Shown: positions 15,826-23,596, numbered from the stretch's first letter. The stretch is 32,611 nt of DNA from Candidatus Companilactobacillus pullicola (GCA_019116025.1 DXCM01000030.1:1-32611), one strand, 5' to 3'. The notes: generated by a model from the sequence alone, not told the origin. Program-made: numbers and translations.

Positions 15826-17169
15826 TTATTTTTCTTGACGTTCTTTAGCGACAGCCATTTGAGCAACCAAATTCAAGTAGTTAAATGGATTATCGTAATT
15901 TGGTTGGAACAACATATCCATGAAAGCCAAATCATCAATCGTATTCTTATTTTGAATACATACTGACAAAGTATCAGCTGACTGAGCAACTTCATGTTTA
16001 CTGAACAATTGTCCACCAAGAATCAAACGTGTGTCCTTATCATAAACTAGTCTGATCGTTAACATCGCTGTCGTTGGCATATAAGCTGGACGATAGTAGT
16101 CGTGGTATTCAACAACATCCGCGTTCATTCCATGTTCTAACGCATGTCCTAATGTCAATCCGGTTGAAGCAACTGTGTATCCAAATAATTCCATAGCCGA
16201 AGTAGCTTGTGTACCCATATACTTTTGAATATTTCCAAAAACATTAATACCAGCCAAAGCACCTTGTCTGATTGCATTAGTTGCTAGTGGCATATAAGCA
16301 TGTTCATGTGTTGGATTAAAGTAAACTGTACATGCATCCCCTGCAGCATAAATATCAGGATTTGAAGTTTGGGTATATTCATTAATAATAATGGCACCAC
16401 GACGATCCATATCCACTTGTCCACGCAATAAACCTGTATTAGCGACAAAACCTGTGCAGACGATAACTAAATCAGCCTTGTGATCTTCTTTAGTTGTTTC
16501 AATAACAATATTGTCATCGTCATCACGATTAAAGCCGTTAACATTTTCATTCAAATAAACGTCAACACCATGTTCTCTTAACAAATCAACAACTTTTTCA
16601 GACATGTCAGGATCAATGTAGTGGTTCAAGACTTGATCTCTTGATTGAATCAAAGTTACTTGATGGTTTGTATTAGCGTAACTTTCAGCCAACTCTACCC
16701 CAATATAACCACCACCAACAATGGCGATATGTTTGTAGTCTTTTGCAGTATCATGAATTGCTTGTGCATAACTCTTACACATCAAAATTCTTGAATCCGA
16801 AATTCCCATAATAGGTGGCACTACTACAGTTGAGCCAGTTGTCATAATTAATTTGTCATAAGTATCATTAATTATTTCGTGAGTCTCCATATTTTCGCAC
16901 ATCAAAGTCTTGTTTTCAGAATCAATCTTCAAGACATCATGCTTCATTTTGATTGTAGCACCTAATTTTTCTAGATCCTTGGGGCTAGCGTAAAACATAT
17001 CTTCCAAACGTTTTACTTTACCGCCTAGGTACAAGGCAATTCCACAAGATAAAAATGAGATATTATCGTCACGTTCATAAACTGTAACTTCTGTATCTGG
17101 ATGTTCCTGAAGAATTTGTTCTACGGCCGCAGTCCCTGCGTGAGTACATCCTACAACTACTACTTTCAT
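15826..17169 (-). CDS. nox: NADH oxidase-type FAD flavoprotein, second copy
   Basis: Paralogue of the gene at 12868, 447 aa. It keeps VVVVGCTHAGTAAV, Cys42 in FLSCGIAL, IAIVGGGYIGVELAES and TSNPDIYAAGDACT, so the same flavin- and cysteine-based reduction of O2 by NADH is expected. The loop YMPTTAMLTIRLVYD has the usual length, unlike the first copy. The frame runs open to 17229, but the ATG at 17169 with GAGGGG upstream gives the normal N-terminus; the extra 20 residues are not family-like. It diverges from the second GGDEF gene, with which it shares a ~240-nt regulatory region. Confidence 0.88.
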   Translation of the reverse strand: MKVVVVGCTHAGTAAVEQILQEHPDTEVTVYERDDNISFLSCGIALYLGGKVKRLEDMFYASPKDLEKLGATIKMKHDVLKIDSENKTLMCENMETHEIINDTYDKLIMTTGSTVVVPPIMGISDSRILMCKSYAQAIHDTAKDYKHIAIVGGGYIGVELAESYANTNHQVTLIQSRDQVLNHYIDPDMSEKVVDLLREHGVDVYLNENVNGFNRDDDDNIVIETTKEDHKADLVIVCTGFVANTGLLRGQVDMDRRGAIIINEYTQTSNPDIYAAGDACTVYFNPTHEHAYMPLATNAIRQGALAGINVFGNIQKYMGTQATSAMELFGYTVASTGLTLGHALEHGMNADVVEYHDYYRPAYMPTTAMLTIRLVYDKDTRLILGGQLFSKHEVAQSADTLSVCIQNKNTIDDLAFMDMLFQPNYDNPFNYLNLVAQMAVAKERQEK

Positions 17170-17407
17170 TTGATTTTCCCCTCTCAAAATTTGAGTAAAA
17201 TTTATATTAGAAAACGAATAATGAAGCATAACTTTAAAAAATATCTATCGTTTCACCCATCATTATAAACCTATAAAATTATAAATAAATACGTGTATAC
17301 TGATACATAACGTTACTCAAAAGTAATCAATCATTAAATACTTTATATTACTACAACATAATCCCATAGGCACCAATTTTATGAATCACCGAATGGAGGA
17401 GGTAATT
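17170..17407. promoter_or_regulatory. Divergent promoter region, NADH oxidase 2 / GGDEF 2
   Basis: Very AT-rich. Candidate -10 boxes: TATACT at 17296-17301 rightwards, and a TATAAT on the minus strand near 17260-17265. Neither has a clear -35. I found no recognisable operator, so the basis of any co-regulation is unknown. Confidence 0.35.
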
Positions 17408-18604
17408 TTGAATATCCTAAACGAGATCACCACTAAATACGTGAATCTCACTTCAACCATTATCACCTTAGTTACTATCGGTCTAATTACCGTTATTACT
17501 ATTATTGCTTATGGTTTGGAAAGAAGAATTGACGATAAGTCCCCTATTTATTTTAAACTGCCAGTTCATTTAGCTGAAGGTGCTGTTTTGGCAGGTAGCA
17601 TGATCATCCTTCAAAAGACTTTCCTAGTATTAAACAATGGATCGGTCAACAACGGTTGGTTATACGCCAACGCTCAACTAACTATCCTGTTATATGCTAT
17701 GTATCTTCTACGAAATAAAATAATTTTGCTTATTAATTTACTAATGCCTTTTGCATATCACCAATCCGCAAATATTCAACGCTTAGGTAGCAGTAGATGG
17801 CCCTATTTTCTTATCTCATACATTTTCTTGGTAGCTATCATCATTTATATCTATTGGCAAACTGACAGTCTAAAAGATAGTACAATCAAATATCTCACCT
17901 TACAAATCCTATACGGAGCTGCATGGTGGATATTACTCTGGGTCGATCACAGTTTTCCATTTTATAATATTTTCAATATGTTAATAGTCTTCGTTATTTA
18001 CATGGCCATTATCAGGTATTGTGAACATAAGATGCAATTAACTTTGAATGGGTATGATACTTTAAAGAAAGTCGTTAATTATGACGAATTAACTGGAATA
18101 AGAAATCGTTCCAGTTTAGATAAGAATTCCAAAGAGATCTATAAACAGTATTCACATGAAGATGATGTTCCTCTAAGCATGGCCATGTTTGATATCGACC
18201 ATTTTAAACTTTTTAATGATAAATACGGCCACTCAACTGGTGATGAAGTTTTACGTCACGTTGCCCATACAATGGATCGTGAATTATACTTGAAGAAAAC
18301 ACACGGACAAATTTTTCGTTTTGGTGGTGAGGAGTTTATCATCGTCTTTCGTGGTAAAACCGCCGAAGAATGCAAACCCATTATTACCGATTTAAGAAAC
18401 ACCTTACTTCATTCACCATTATTCTTTAATGGCATGCGACTAAATGTCAGTGTATCTTTTGGTATTTCAGAATTAAAGCCAACTGATAGTGGCTTCGCTG
18501 ATTTGTTCAACCGAGTTGACAGTTATCTTTACAAGTCTAAAAATGCCGGTCGTAATAAAATGACCATTGAAAATGTCACATATGATTTTGATAAAACTGA
18601 ATAA
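17408..18604 (+). CDS. Membrane-bound diguanylate cyclase (GGDEF), paralogue
   Basis: About 398 aa with the same plan as the gene at 11513: six N-terminal helices including GAAWWILLWVD, then NYDELTGIRNRSSLD, MFDIDHFKLFNDKYGHSTGDEVL and FRFGGEEF (about residue 307). Catalytic residues are intact; there is no RxxD inhibitory site (the sequence before the motif is KKTHGQIF). The frame opens at an ATG at 17381, but GGAGGAGG at 17395-17402 lies 5 nt before the TTG at 17408, which is the likely start and aligns with the paralogue (LNEITTKYV against LTEILRVCF). Different N-termini within a shared fold suggest the two sense different inputs. Confidence 0.88.
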   Translation: MNILNEITTKYVNLTSTIITLVTIGLITVITIIAYGLERRIDDKSPIYFKLPVHLAEGAVLAGSMIILQKTFLVLNNGSVNNGWLYANAQLTILLYAMYLLRNKIILLINLLMPFAYHQSANIQRLGSSRWPYFLISYIFLVAIIIYIYWQTDSLKDSTIKYLTLQILYGAAWWILLWVDHSFPFYNIFNMLIVFVIYMAIIRYCEHKMQLTLNGYDTLKKVVNYDELTGIRNRSSLDKNSKEIYKQYSHEDDVPLSMAMFDIDHFKLFNDKYGHSTGDEVLRHVAHTMDRELYLKKTHGQIFRFGGEEFIIVFRGKTAEECKPIITDLRNTLLHSPLFFNGMRLNVSVSFGISELKPTDSGFADLFNRVDSYLYKSKNAGRNKMTIENVTYDFDKTE

Positions 18605-18608
18605 TTAA

Positions 18609-18674
18609 AAATAGCATCCATTCAGATTTCCTCCGATTCTGGGGAAAATTTGAATGGGTGCTATTTATTTTTTA
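18609..18674 (+). terminator. Terminator of the second GGDEF gene
   Basis: ATAGCATCCATTCA pairs with TGAATGGGTGCTAT (G/T wobbles allowed), followed by TTATTTTTTAT. Its stem sequence is homologous to the hairpin after the first GGDEF gene. Confidence 0.8.
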
Positions 18675-18684
18675 TAGTGGAGAT

Positions 18685-18860
18685 TGCCGTCCTCCACAAG
18701 AATTGGGAACGCGGTTGGAACGCTATGGGCGCGATTCGGAGCTAATTATTTTACACTTCGTGCAAAATAATGGATCTTCGAACTCGGCCTCATTGTAAAT
18801 GGCAAAGCCATTAACAATGATCTCACAGCTGAACGCATTCCCAATTCTTGCTCCGGACTA
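18685..18860 (+). repeat. Structured intergenic repeat, type A, copy 3 (complete)
   Basis: Outer stem: GTCC, internal loop TCCA/CTCC, then CAAGAATTGGGAACGC against GCATTCCCAATTCTTG. Six base pairs GCTATG/CACAGC with one mismatch; arm 1 TTCG/CGAA where copy 2 has TTTG/CAAA; arm 2 CATTGT/ACAATG and AATGGC/GCCATT. The 3' flank AAAGAGTACTTCTATTGT (to 18878) is shared with the copy at 20373-20547, so the unit may extend that far. Confidence 0.88.
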
Positions 18861-18865
18861 AAGAG

Positions 18866-19168
18866 TACTTCTATTGTTTGTATGTTTTTAAATATTAGAT
18901 AGCAAGACAGTGAACTACAGTTACTTCGTTAATATGTATTTTAACCAAACTTTTTAAGAACCAATAAATTTCATTACTGAGCCAATTTCCCTATTTTCAA
19001 GACAAAAAAATAGTGAGAAATTAATCTCACCGTCGGGAAGGAATCAGTTGTTTTTAAATCTGGTAGTCCCTATATGTCATAGTAAACCATGTTCGGCCTG
19101 ACCGCAATAGTATAAATTGAGAATCTTAACTCTTTTTTTAATAATTAATATAATTTCTTAAATACCAG
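18866..19168. other. AT-rich spacer with a leftward terminator
   Basis: No credible ORF. On the minus strand, downstream of the YczE-like gene, GTGAGA/TCTCAC (19013-19030) is followed by TATTTTTTT (19010-19004), an intrinsic terminator about 140 nt past that gene's stop. The intervening sequence can form short hairpins (CGG/CCG around 19100, CATGG/CTATG near 19085), so the transcript has a long structured 3' end. Confidence 0.5.
19004..19030 (-). terminator. Distal terminator of the YczE-like gene
   Basis: GTGAGA pairs with TCTCAC around a 6-nt loop, with a run of seven U residues on the minus strand. Confidence 0.65.
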
Positions 19169-19822
19169 TTAAAAAGAATAGTGATGTTTCAGCGATGGGA
19201 CAACGATTTTATCCGAAATACCAATAATAATTCCTTGGCAGAACATTGCCAAAATGGTTCCGATTCCAACAGACAAAATGTGACCGGTTACCGCGAAACA
19301 AATTATCATGATGATCACTGGTGGTGTATAGCTGACCAACTGGCCCCAACCAGCCGAACCATGTAAATATTTGAATCGCAAAAGATAAGCCATTTCATCA
19401 TTAGGATGTTGAATTAGATTACATCTTTGATAAATTGAAGTTCCCATTGAAACGAAAATTAATCCTAATAGATCAACTAAAAAGCGTGAATAGATTGGCA
19501 AATAATTTAAATTGAGTGGATTTAAAATATCACTGAAAAATCCCACTAAATAACTAAATGGTAATGAGAATAATAAATTGGAAATAAAGATATGACTATC
19601 AAACTTTCCTATTAATAATTGATTAACAATCGTGACGATTACGGCATAGATAAACAATGTCGTTCCGTAACTAGTATGCAGCAGAGTAGAAATATTGACC
19701 GCTGAAGCCGTCCACACCGCACTTCCCATATTACTGTCAATCATCAATGCATTCGCGAAAGCATCCAGTACAATCGCAAAAATTAAATAACCTAAACGTT
19801 TTTTGAAACTATTATCTTCCAA
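19169..19822 (-). CDS. YczE/YyaS-like multi-pass membrane protein
   Basis: About 217 aa, with five to six hydrophobic helices. The motif-like stretches FANALMIDSNMGSAVWTA near the N-terminus and the loop RCNLIQHPNDEMAYLLRFKY resemble YczE/YitT-related proteins of Gram-positives, whose transported substrate is not established. The frame runs open to a TTG at 19855, but that start would lie inside a terminator hairpin. I choose the TTG at 19822, with GGGGGAT 8 nt upstream, giving MEDNSFKKRLGYLIF. It is expressed from a near-consensus promoter through a leader that contains a terminator-like hairpin. Confidence 0.72.
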   Translation of the reverse strand: MEDNSFKKRLGYLIFAIVLDAFANALMIDSNMGSAVWTASAVNISTLLHTSYGTTLFIYAVIVTIVNQLLIGKFDSHIFISNLLFSLPFSYLVGFFSDILNPLNLNYLPIYSRFLVDLLGLIFVSMGTSIYQRCNLIQHPNDEMAYLLRFKYLHGSAGWGQLVSYTPPVIIMIICFAVTGHILSVGIGTILAMFCQGIIIGISDKIVVPSLKHHYSF

Positions 19823-19836
19823 TCTTTTATCCCCCA

Positions 19837-19876
19837 AAATAAAAAGCAATACCAACTTTGTAATTGGTATTGCTTT
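19837..19876 (-). terminator. Leader terminator/attenuator of the YczE-like gene
   Basis: A perfect 13-bp stem, AAAGCAATACCAA (19876-19864, minus) against TTGGTATTGCTTT (19855-19843), 8-nt loop, then TTTTTATTTT. The ribosome site GGGGG begins 2 nt beyond the T-tract, so a read-through decision must precede translation. Confidence 0.75.
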
Positions 19877-19901
19877 CTTAACAGCCTGATTACTAAGAAT
19901 T

Positions 19902-19930
19902 AGTTTAAATTAGACTGAAAACGTTGTCAA
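19902..19930 (-). promoter_or_regulatory. Near-consensus promoter of the YczE-like gene
   Basis: On the minus strand, TTGACA (19930-19925), a 17-nt spacer, then TAAACT (19907-19902). It starts a ~20-nt leader before the terminator-like hairpin. Confidence 0.75.
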
Positions 19931-19983
19931 TAAAACTTATTTAAGTTTGGTTGTAGTCGTTAATACTAACTGATGTAGTTGAA

Positions 19984-20165
19984 ATATGCCGCCGTCCGCA
20001 AAAAATCTGTGGGCCACTGGAACGTGGTGGACACGGCTTGAAGCTAATAATTTTTCACTCTGTGAAAAATCATGGATCTCCAAGTCCGGTCTTCTACTAA
20101 CCTTGCTACGCAAGCTAAGTAGAATGGCACCACTGAGGGCCCACAGATTTTTTACTACCGACTAG
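19984..20165 (+). repeat. Structured intergenic repeat, type B, copy 4 (complete)
   Basis: The outer stem AAAAAATCTGTGGGCC pairs with GGGCCCACAGATTTTTT; 6-bp stem GTGGTG/CACCAC replaces GCTATG/CATAGC of type A; arm 1 is GAC-a-CGG-CTTG against CAAG-t-CCG-GTC; arm 2 is TTCTACT/AGTAGAA with CTTGC/GCAAG. Its 5' end (GCCGTCCGC) is type A-like while its 3' end (ACTACCGAC) is type B, so the outermost bases do not pair: a hybrid end. Confidence 0.87.
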
Positions 20166-20241
20166 ATTCATGGTTTTAATATTATTAGACAAATTTGAAA
20201 GGTGTTTTTGGTTTTTCACAATTTAGAATTGTTAATAATAA

Positions 20242-20295
20242 AAGAAGAAGCATCCATATCAACCAATGTACCTGGTTATATGGATGCTTCTTTCG
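20242..20295 (+). terminator. Stand-alone hairpin between two repeats
   Basis: GAAGCATCCATAT (20247-20259) pairs perfectly with ATATGGATGCTTC (20278-20290). After a one-base bulge AACCA pairs with TGGTT. TTTCGATTT follows. It is terminator-like with a short U-tract, but no gene ends here. Confidence 0.55.
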
Positions 20296-20372
20296 ATTTA
20301 AAAGTGATTTTTAGAAATAGAAAGGATACTGGATTAAGTAATTCATTGTAATTGCACAATAGAAGTACTCTT

Positions 20373-20547
20373 TAGTCCGGAGCAAAAATTGGGAATGCGT
20401 TCAGCTATGAGATCATTGTTAATGGCTTTGCCATTTACAATGAGGCCGACTTTGGAAATCCATTATTTTGCACGAAGTGGAAAATAATTAGTTTCAAATC
20501 GCGCCCATAGCGTTCCAACAGCATTCCCATTTTTTGCGGAGGACGGG
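20373..20547 (-). repeat. Structured intergenic repeat, type A, copy 5 (complete)
   Basis: Minus-strand copy: GTCCTCCGCAAAAAATGGG... pairs with ...CCCAATTTTTGCTCCGGAC. It shares the AAAGAGTACTTCTATTGT 3' flank with the copy at 18685. Tail to tail with the type B copy at 19984; 45 nt beyond the multicopper oxidase stop. Confidence 0.87.
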
Positions 20548-20592
20548 AATTTAAATATATTCTCCAATCTAACCAAACTTTAGCAAGTATCC

Positions 20593-22056
20593 TTATTTAT
20601 TCATTGGGTGATTCATTTCATCCATACTTAATAGATGATACTTATGTTCATGATCTGGATCATAAGCCTCAATTTGAGCCATCATCCCTGTATCCTCGTG
20701 TTCAAGGATATGACAGTGATACATGTAGACACCAAATTTAGTGAACTGTACAGCAATTCTAACTGTTTCACCAGCATTGACACCAACAGTATCCTTCCAA
20801 CCATGTTCATTAGGATATGGTGCCTTACCATTACGACTGATAACTAAGAATTGACAGCCATGCATGTGGAACGGATGAATCATACCAGCATCCATATCGT
20901 TAGTATTAACAACATCCCATAGGACGGTGTCACCAATTTTTTGACGACGGTCGATTCTTTGCATATCAAAGAGTTTGCCATCAAGTCTAACTTGATCATC
21001 CATACCTGACATAACGGTACGAGTGATAGGTAAACCAGGTGTTACTTCTGGAGCATTGATTGTTGTGAGATGTTCGGGAAGTTTGGTATCATCTGGAGCA
21101 TATTGGCCAATCTTAAATTTCATAATTGGCATGTCATCACTCATCAAAGTAACCACATCACCAGGATTCTTGTCACCAAAGTTAACAATAACTTCAGCAC
21201 GTTCAGCACAAGTTAACATCAACTTAGTTAACTCAACTGGCTCTGGCAAAGTACCACCATCAGAAGCAATTTGAGTAAATTCATGATTATCGTCAAAATG
21301 AAGACGCCATTCACGACGATCGGAACCATTTAAAATTCTTAAACGAACTCTTTGAGTTGTAACATCAAAGACACCATTGATTGTGCCGTTAACTAAAGCA
21401 TATTTACCTAAAGTACCATCGATATCGTAATCTTTCTTATAATCCAATTGATTATCATGATAACTTCTATCTTGTAAAATAATTGGAATATCATCCACAC
21501 CATAATTGCGTGGGAATGGTAATTTGGCTTCCTGGGCATCTGTTACAACAACAGCTGCAGCTAATCCATTCCAAACCTGACGAGCTGTGTTAGGACATGG
21601 ATGTGGGTGAATCCAATCAGTTTGTGCAGGTTGATCTAGTGTAAAGTCAATATCACGACTGCCACCTGGATAAACTGGAGCATGGGGACCACCATCAACG
21701 ATAGGTCCTGTAACATTTAGTCCATGCCAATGGAAAGTAGTAACTTCTGGTAATTTATTAACAAGATGCACATGGTAGTGAACTCCTTGCTTCAAAACAA
21801 TCGTTTGGCCCAATAATGAAGTGTTGTAACCCCATGTCTTAGTCTTAGCACCAGGCAAAATTTGAGTTTCACCCTCTTGTGCTGTGATTGTGTAATAAAC
21901 ATCGTTACCCTCTACCTTGTCTGGTTTCAAAGCAGCTGGGATATTCAATGGATGATCAGGCATATCCACTTTTTCTAGTGGTACATAACCTCCATCGTGC
22001 AAATCAAATACTGGTTCATCAAAGAAATAATCATTGTAAACTTTTGTTTCTGACAT
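20593..22056 (-). CDS. Multicopper oxidase (laccase-like)
   Basis: A 487-aa three-cupredoxin-domain oxidase that couples one-electron substrate oxidation to reduction of O2 to water. Four copper motifs are seen: TFHWHGLNV and WIHPHPCPNTARQVWNG in the first domain, HPFHMHGCQF and YMYHCHILEHEDTGMM in the last (type 1 Cys, His and Met in HCHILEHEDTGM). The second motif reads HPHPCPNT instead of the common HPHPHGKT; both ligand histidines are kept. No signal or Tat peptide, so it is cytoplasmic or released otherwise. Related lactobacillar laccases oxidise phenols and biogenic amines; the natural substrate here is unknown. SD AGGGTGG lies 9 nt upstream. It follows a small membrane protein gene by 14 nt. 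Confidence 0.92.
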   Translation of the reverse strand: MSETKVYNDYFFDEPVFDLHDGGYVPLEKVDMPDHPLNIPAALKPDKVEGNDVYYTITAQEGETQILPGAKTKTWGYNTSLLGQTIVLKQGVHYHVHLVNKLPEVTTFHWHGLNVTGPIVDGGPHAPVYPGGSRDIDFTLDQPAQTDWIHPHPCPNTARQVWNGLAAAVVVTDAQEAKLPFPRNYGVDDIPIILQDRSYHDNQLDYKKDYDIDGTLGKYALVNGTINGVFDVTTQRVRLRILNGSDRREWRLHFDDNHEFTQIASDGGTLPEPVELTKLMLTCAERAEVIVNFGDKNPGDVVTLMSDDMPIMKFKIGQYAPDDTKLPEHLTTINAPEVTPGLPITRTVMSGMDDQVRLDGKLFDMQRIDRRQKIGDTVLWDVVNTNDMDAGMIHPFHMHGCQFLVISRNGKAPYPNEHGWKDTVGVNAGETVRIAVQFTKFGVYMYHCHILEHEDTGMMAQIEAYDPDHEHKYHLLSMDEMNHPMNK

Positions 22057-22070
22057 TCATAATCGCCACC

Positions 22071-22241
22071 CTATTTAGTTTTTGATCGAAACGTACAAAC
22101 GCAATTTACTAAAGCCTCAACAAACATACCGATAGCCATCATATACATAGCTATCATATTTTTATCAGCGAAGACAAAATACAATAAAATTGCATAAAAA
22201 ATTAGCATGATTAGTGCGAAAACCCTAGAACCACCTGCCAT
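22071..22241 (-). CDS. Small two-helix membrane protein, 56 aa, upstream of the oxidase
   Basis: ATG at 22241 behind GGTGGTG (spacing 9-10); stop TAG at 22071. The product begins MAGGSRVFALIMLIFYAILL, has a first helix (FALIMLIFYAILLYFVF), a short DKN turn, a second methionine-rich helix (MIAMYMMAIGMFVEALVNCVC) and a basic tail (TFRSKTK). The clear ribosome site, coherent two-helix layout and 14-nt gap to the oxidase support a real gene in an operon. Family unknown. The Met/Cys content of helix 2 invites a copper-related guess, but many small membrane proteins are Met-rich. Confidence 0.7.
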   Translation of the reverse strand: MAGGSRVFALIMLIFYAILLYFVFADKNMIAMYMMAIGMFVEALVNCVCTFRSKTK

Positions 22242-22327
22242 ATTATTATCACCACCAAAAGTTATTACAATTTCATTCTAATACAGTTGAGGCTTTATGA
22301 AAATGGATTTTTGGCTAACCTAAAAAA

Positions 22328-22957
22328 TTAATATTTATAAATAACTAACTCACCGTTGATGTAATTAGCCATATATACTTCAGAAATTTCGAGTTGACGC
22401 TTCTTTAATTCCTCTTCGACCCAAGCTTCATCTTTACCTGATGTTGATAATTCATCCATATCAAGCTTGCCATCCAAAATCAGAGGATATTTGAAACTAT
22501 CTTCATCCTTCAAAATAATCGTTAACTGACCGTTACGTTCAAATACAGCTCGTTTAACATTTCTGACATCTAAAACGCCCGCTTGGCGCAATTTAAAAGA
22601 TAGATCATTAGCCGACAAACCATTCTTCAAAGCCAAATTAACATCAATATGTCCATTCTTAACAATTATCTGTGGCGTTCCTTCGATAACCTTTTTGAAA
22701 AAGTTATTGTGATTAGTTAGAAATTTAGCGATAAAGACAACTAAAGTCCATATCAATAAAACCAAAGTGAATTGTAGAATCGTAATACTAGCGTTGTAGA
22801 TCATCCCACCAACGATACCACCAAGAACATAGTTTTGAAGTTGATCGATTGCACTAGTAGGCGCAATGTTACCTCGTCCAAACAGATTGATCTGCAAGAC
22901 CATGAATAAGAAACCTATAATAAATTTTAAAGTTAAATCACCGTATTGTAATACCAT
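22328..22957 (-). CDS. DUF421 (YetF-like) membrane protein
   Basis: 209 aa: three N-terminal helices (LTLKFIIGFLFMVLQINLFG, LGGIVGGMIYN, ITILQFTLVLLIWTLVVFIAKF) followed by a cytoplasmic domain. The signature GTPQIIVKNGHIDVNLALKNGLSANDLSFKLRQAGV is typical of DUF421 (in YetF-like proteins, pattern Lxx.LRxxGi.dv). Function unproven; Bacillus relatives are sporulation or stress membrane proteins. It starts 8 nt after the DUF3290 stop with AGGTGA as SD; the two DUFs commonly occur together in Lactobacillales. Confidence 0.88.
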   Translation of the reverse strand: MVLQYGDLTLKFIIGFLFMVLQINLFGRGNIAPTSAIDQLQNYVLGGIVGGMIYNASITILQFTLVLLIWTLVVFIAKFLTNHNNFFKKVIEGTPQIIVKNGHIDVNLALKNGLSANDLSFKLRQAGVLDVRNVKRAVFERNGQLTIILKDEDSFKYPLILDGKLDMDELSTSGKDEAWVEEELKKRQLEISEVYMANYINGELVIYKY

Positions 22958-22965
22958 TATGTCAC

Positions 22966-23415
22966 CTATTTTTTAACCAATTGTATTTTTTGTGAGCTGA
23001 TTATATTAGCCTTCGAAAGCGTATAACTGCTCAAATTATTATCAAAACTGACCCGATAAATATCTTTGCCCGCCTTGATCAACATTCCTTCAGTCAAACT
23101 AGAACTGTTCGAGTACAGTTTATTCTTGGAAACCTTCTTATCCTTAGCAACCGATTCCATCAAACTTAAAGTCTGATTAGTCTTATTATTGATATCCAAC
23201 TGTTGTTCATAATTGTTGTAATTGATACCGATAAATAAAAAGATTCCAAGTCCAAAAATAATCAACAGATCTCGATATTTATTGTCAGATCGATTTTTAA
23301 AATACAAGTAACTAGTTACAAAAATAGCCGTCGCTAGTACTAGAATTCCTATAATAAACAAGAAATTCGGTTCATTATTGTGTTCCACCAAATACTGATA
23401 CGAATAAAAACTCAT
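22966..23415 (-). CDS. DUF3290 membrane protein
   Basis: 149 aa: N-terminal MSFYSYQYLVEHN segment, two helices (FLFIIGILVLATAIFVTSYLYF; LLIIFGLGIFLFIGINY), and an extracytoplasmic or cytosolic tail of about 80 residues containing KDKKVSKNKLY and GKDIYRVSFDNNLSSYTL. Matches the DUF3290 family that partners DUF421. SD GAGGGGA 6 nt upstream. Extended -10 promoter TTTTTGCTATACT on the minus strand (-10 at 23455-23450) lies about 35 nt upstream. Confidence 0.86.
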   Translation of the reverse strand: MSFYSYQYLVEHNNEPNFLFIIGILVLATAIFVTSYLYFKNRSDNKYRDLLIIFGLGIFLFIGINYNNYEQQLDINNKTNQTLSLMESVAKDKKVSKNKLYSNSSSLTEGMLIKAGKDIYRVSFDNNLSSYTLSKANIISSQKIQLVKK

Positions 23416-23449
23416 TTATATCCCCTCAACTATTTTTTTATTTACGATT

Positions 23450-23455
23450 AGTATA
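23450..23455 (-). promoter_or_regulatory. Extended -10 promoter of DUF3290-DUF421
   Basis: TATACT preceded by TTTTTGC on the minus strand; no clear -35. Confidence 0.5.
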
Positions 23456-23596
23456 GCAAAAAGTCATCATCAAGGATTTATCAAACAATTCATTAATAAA
23501 AATATTTTCTTGCGCAAACAATTGATTTGTTTCATAATACATAAACGTTGATTCTTAAATTCAGGTATAGATAATATCAACTTATATACGTTAAAG

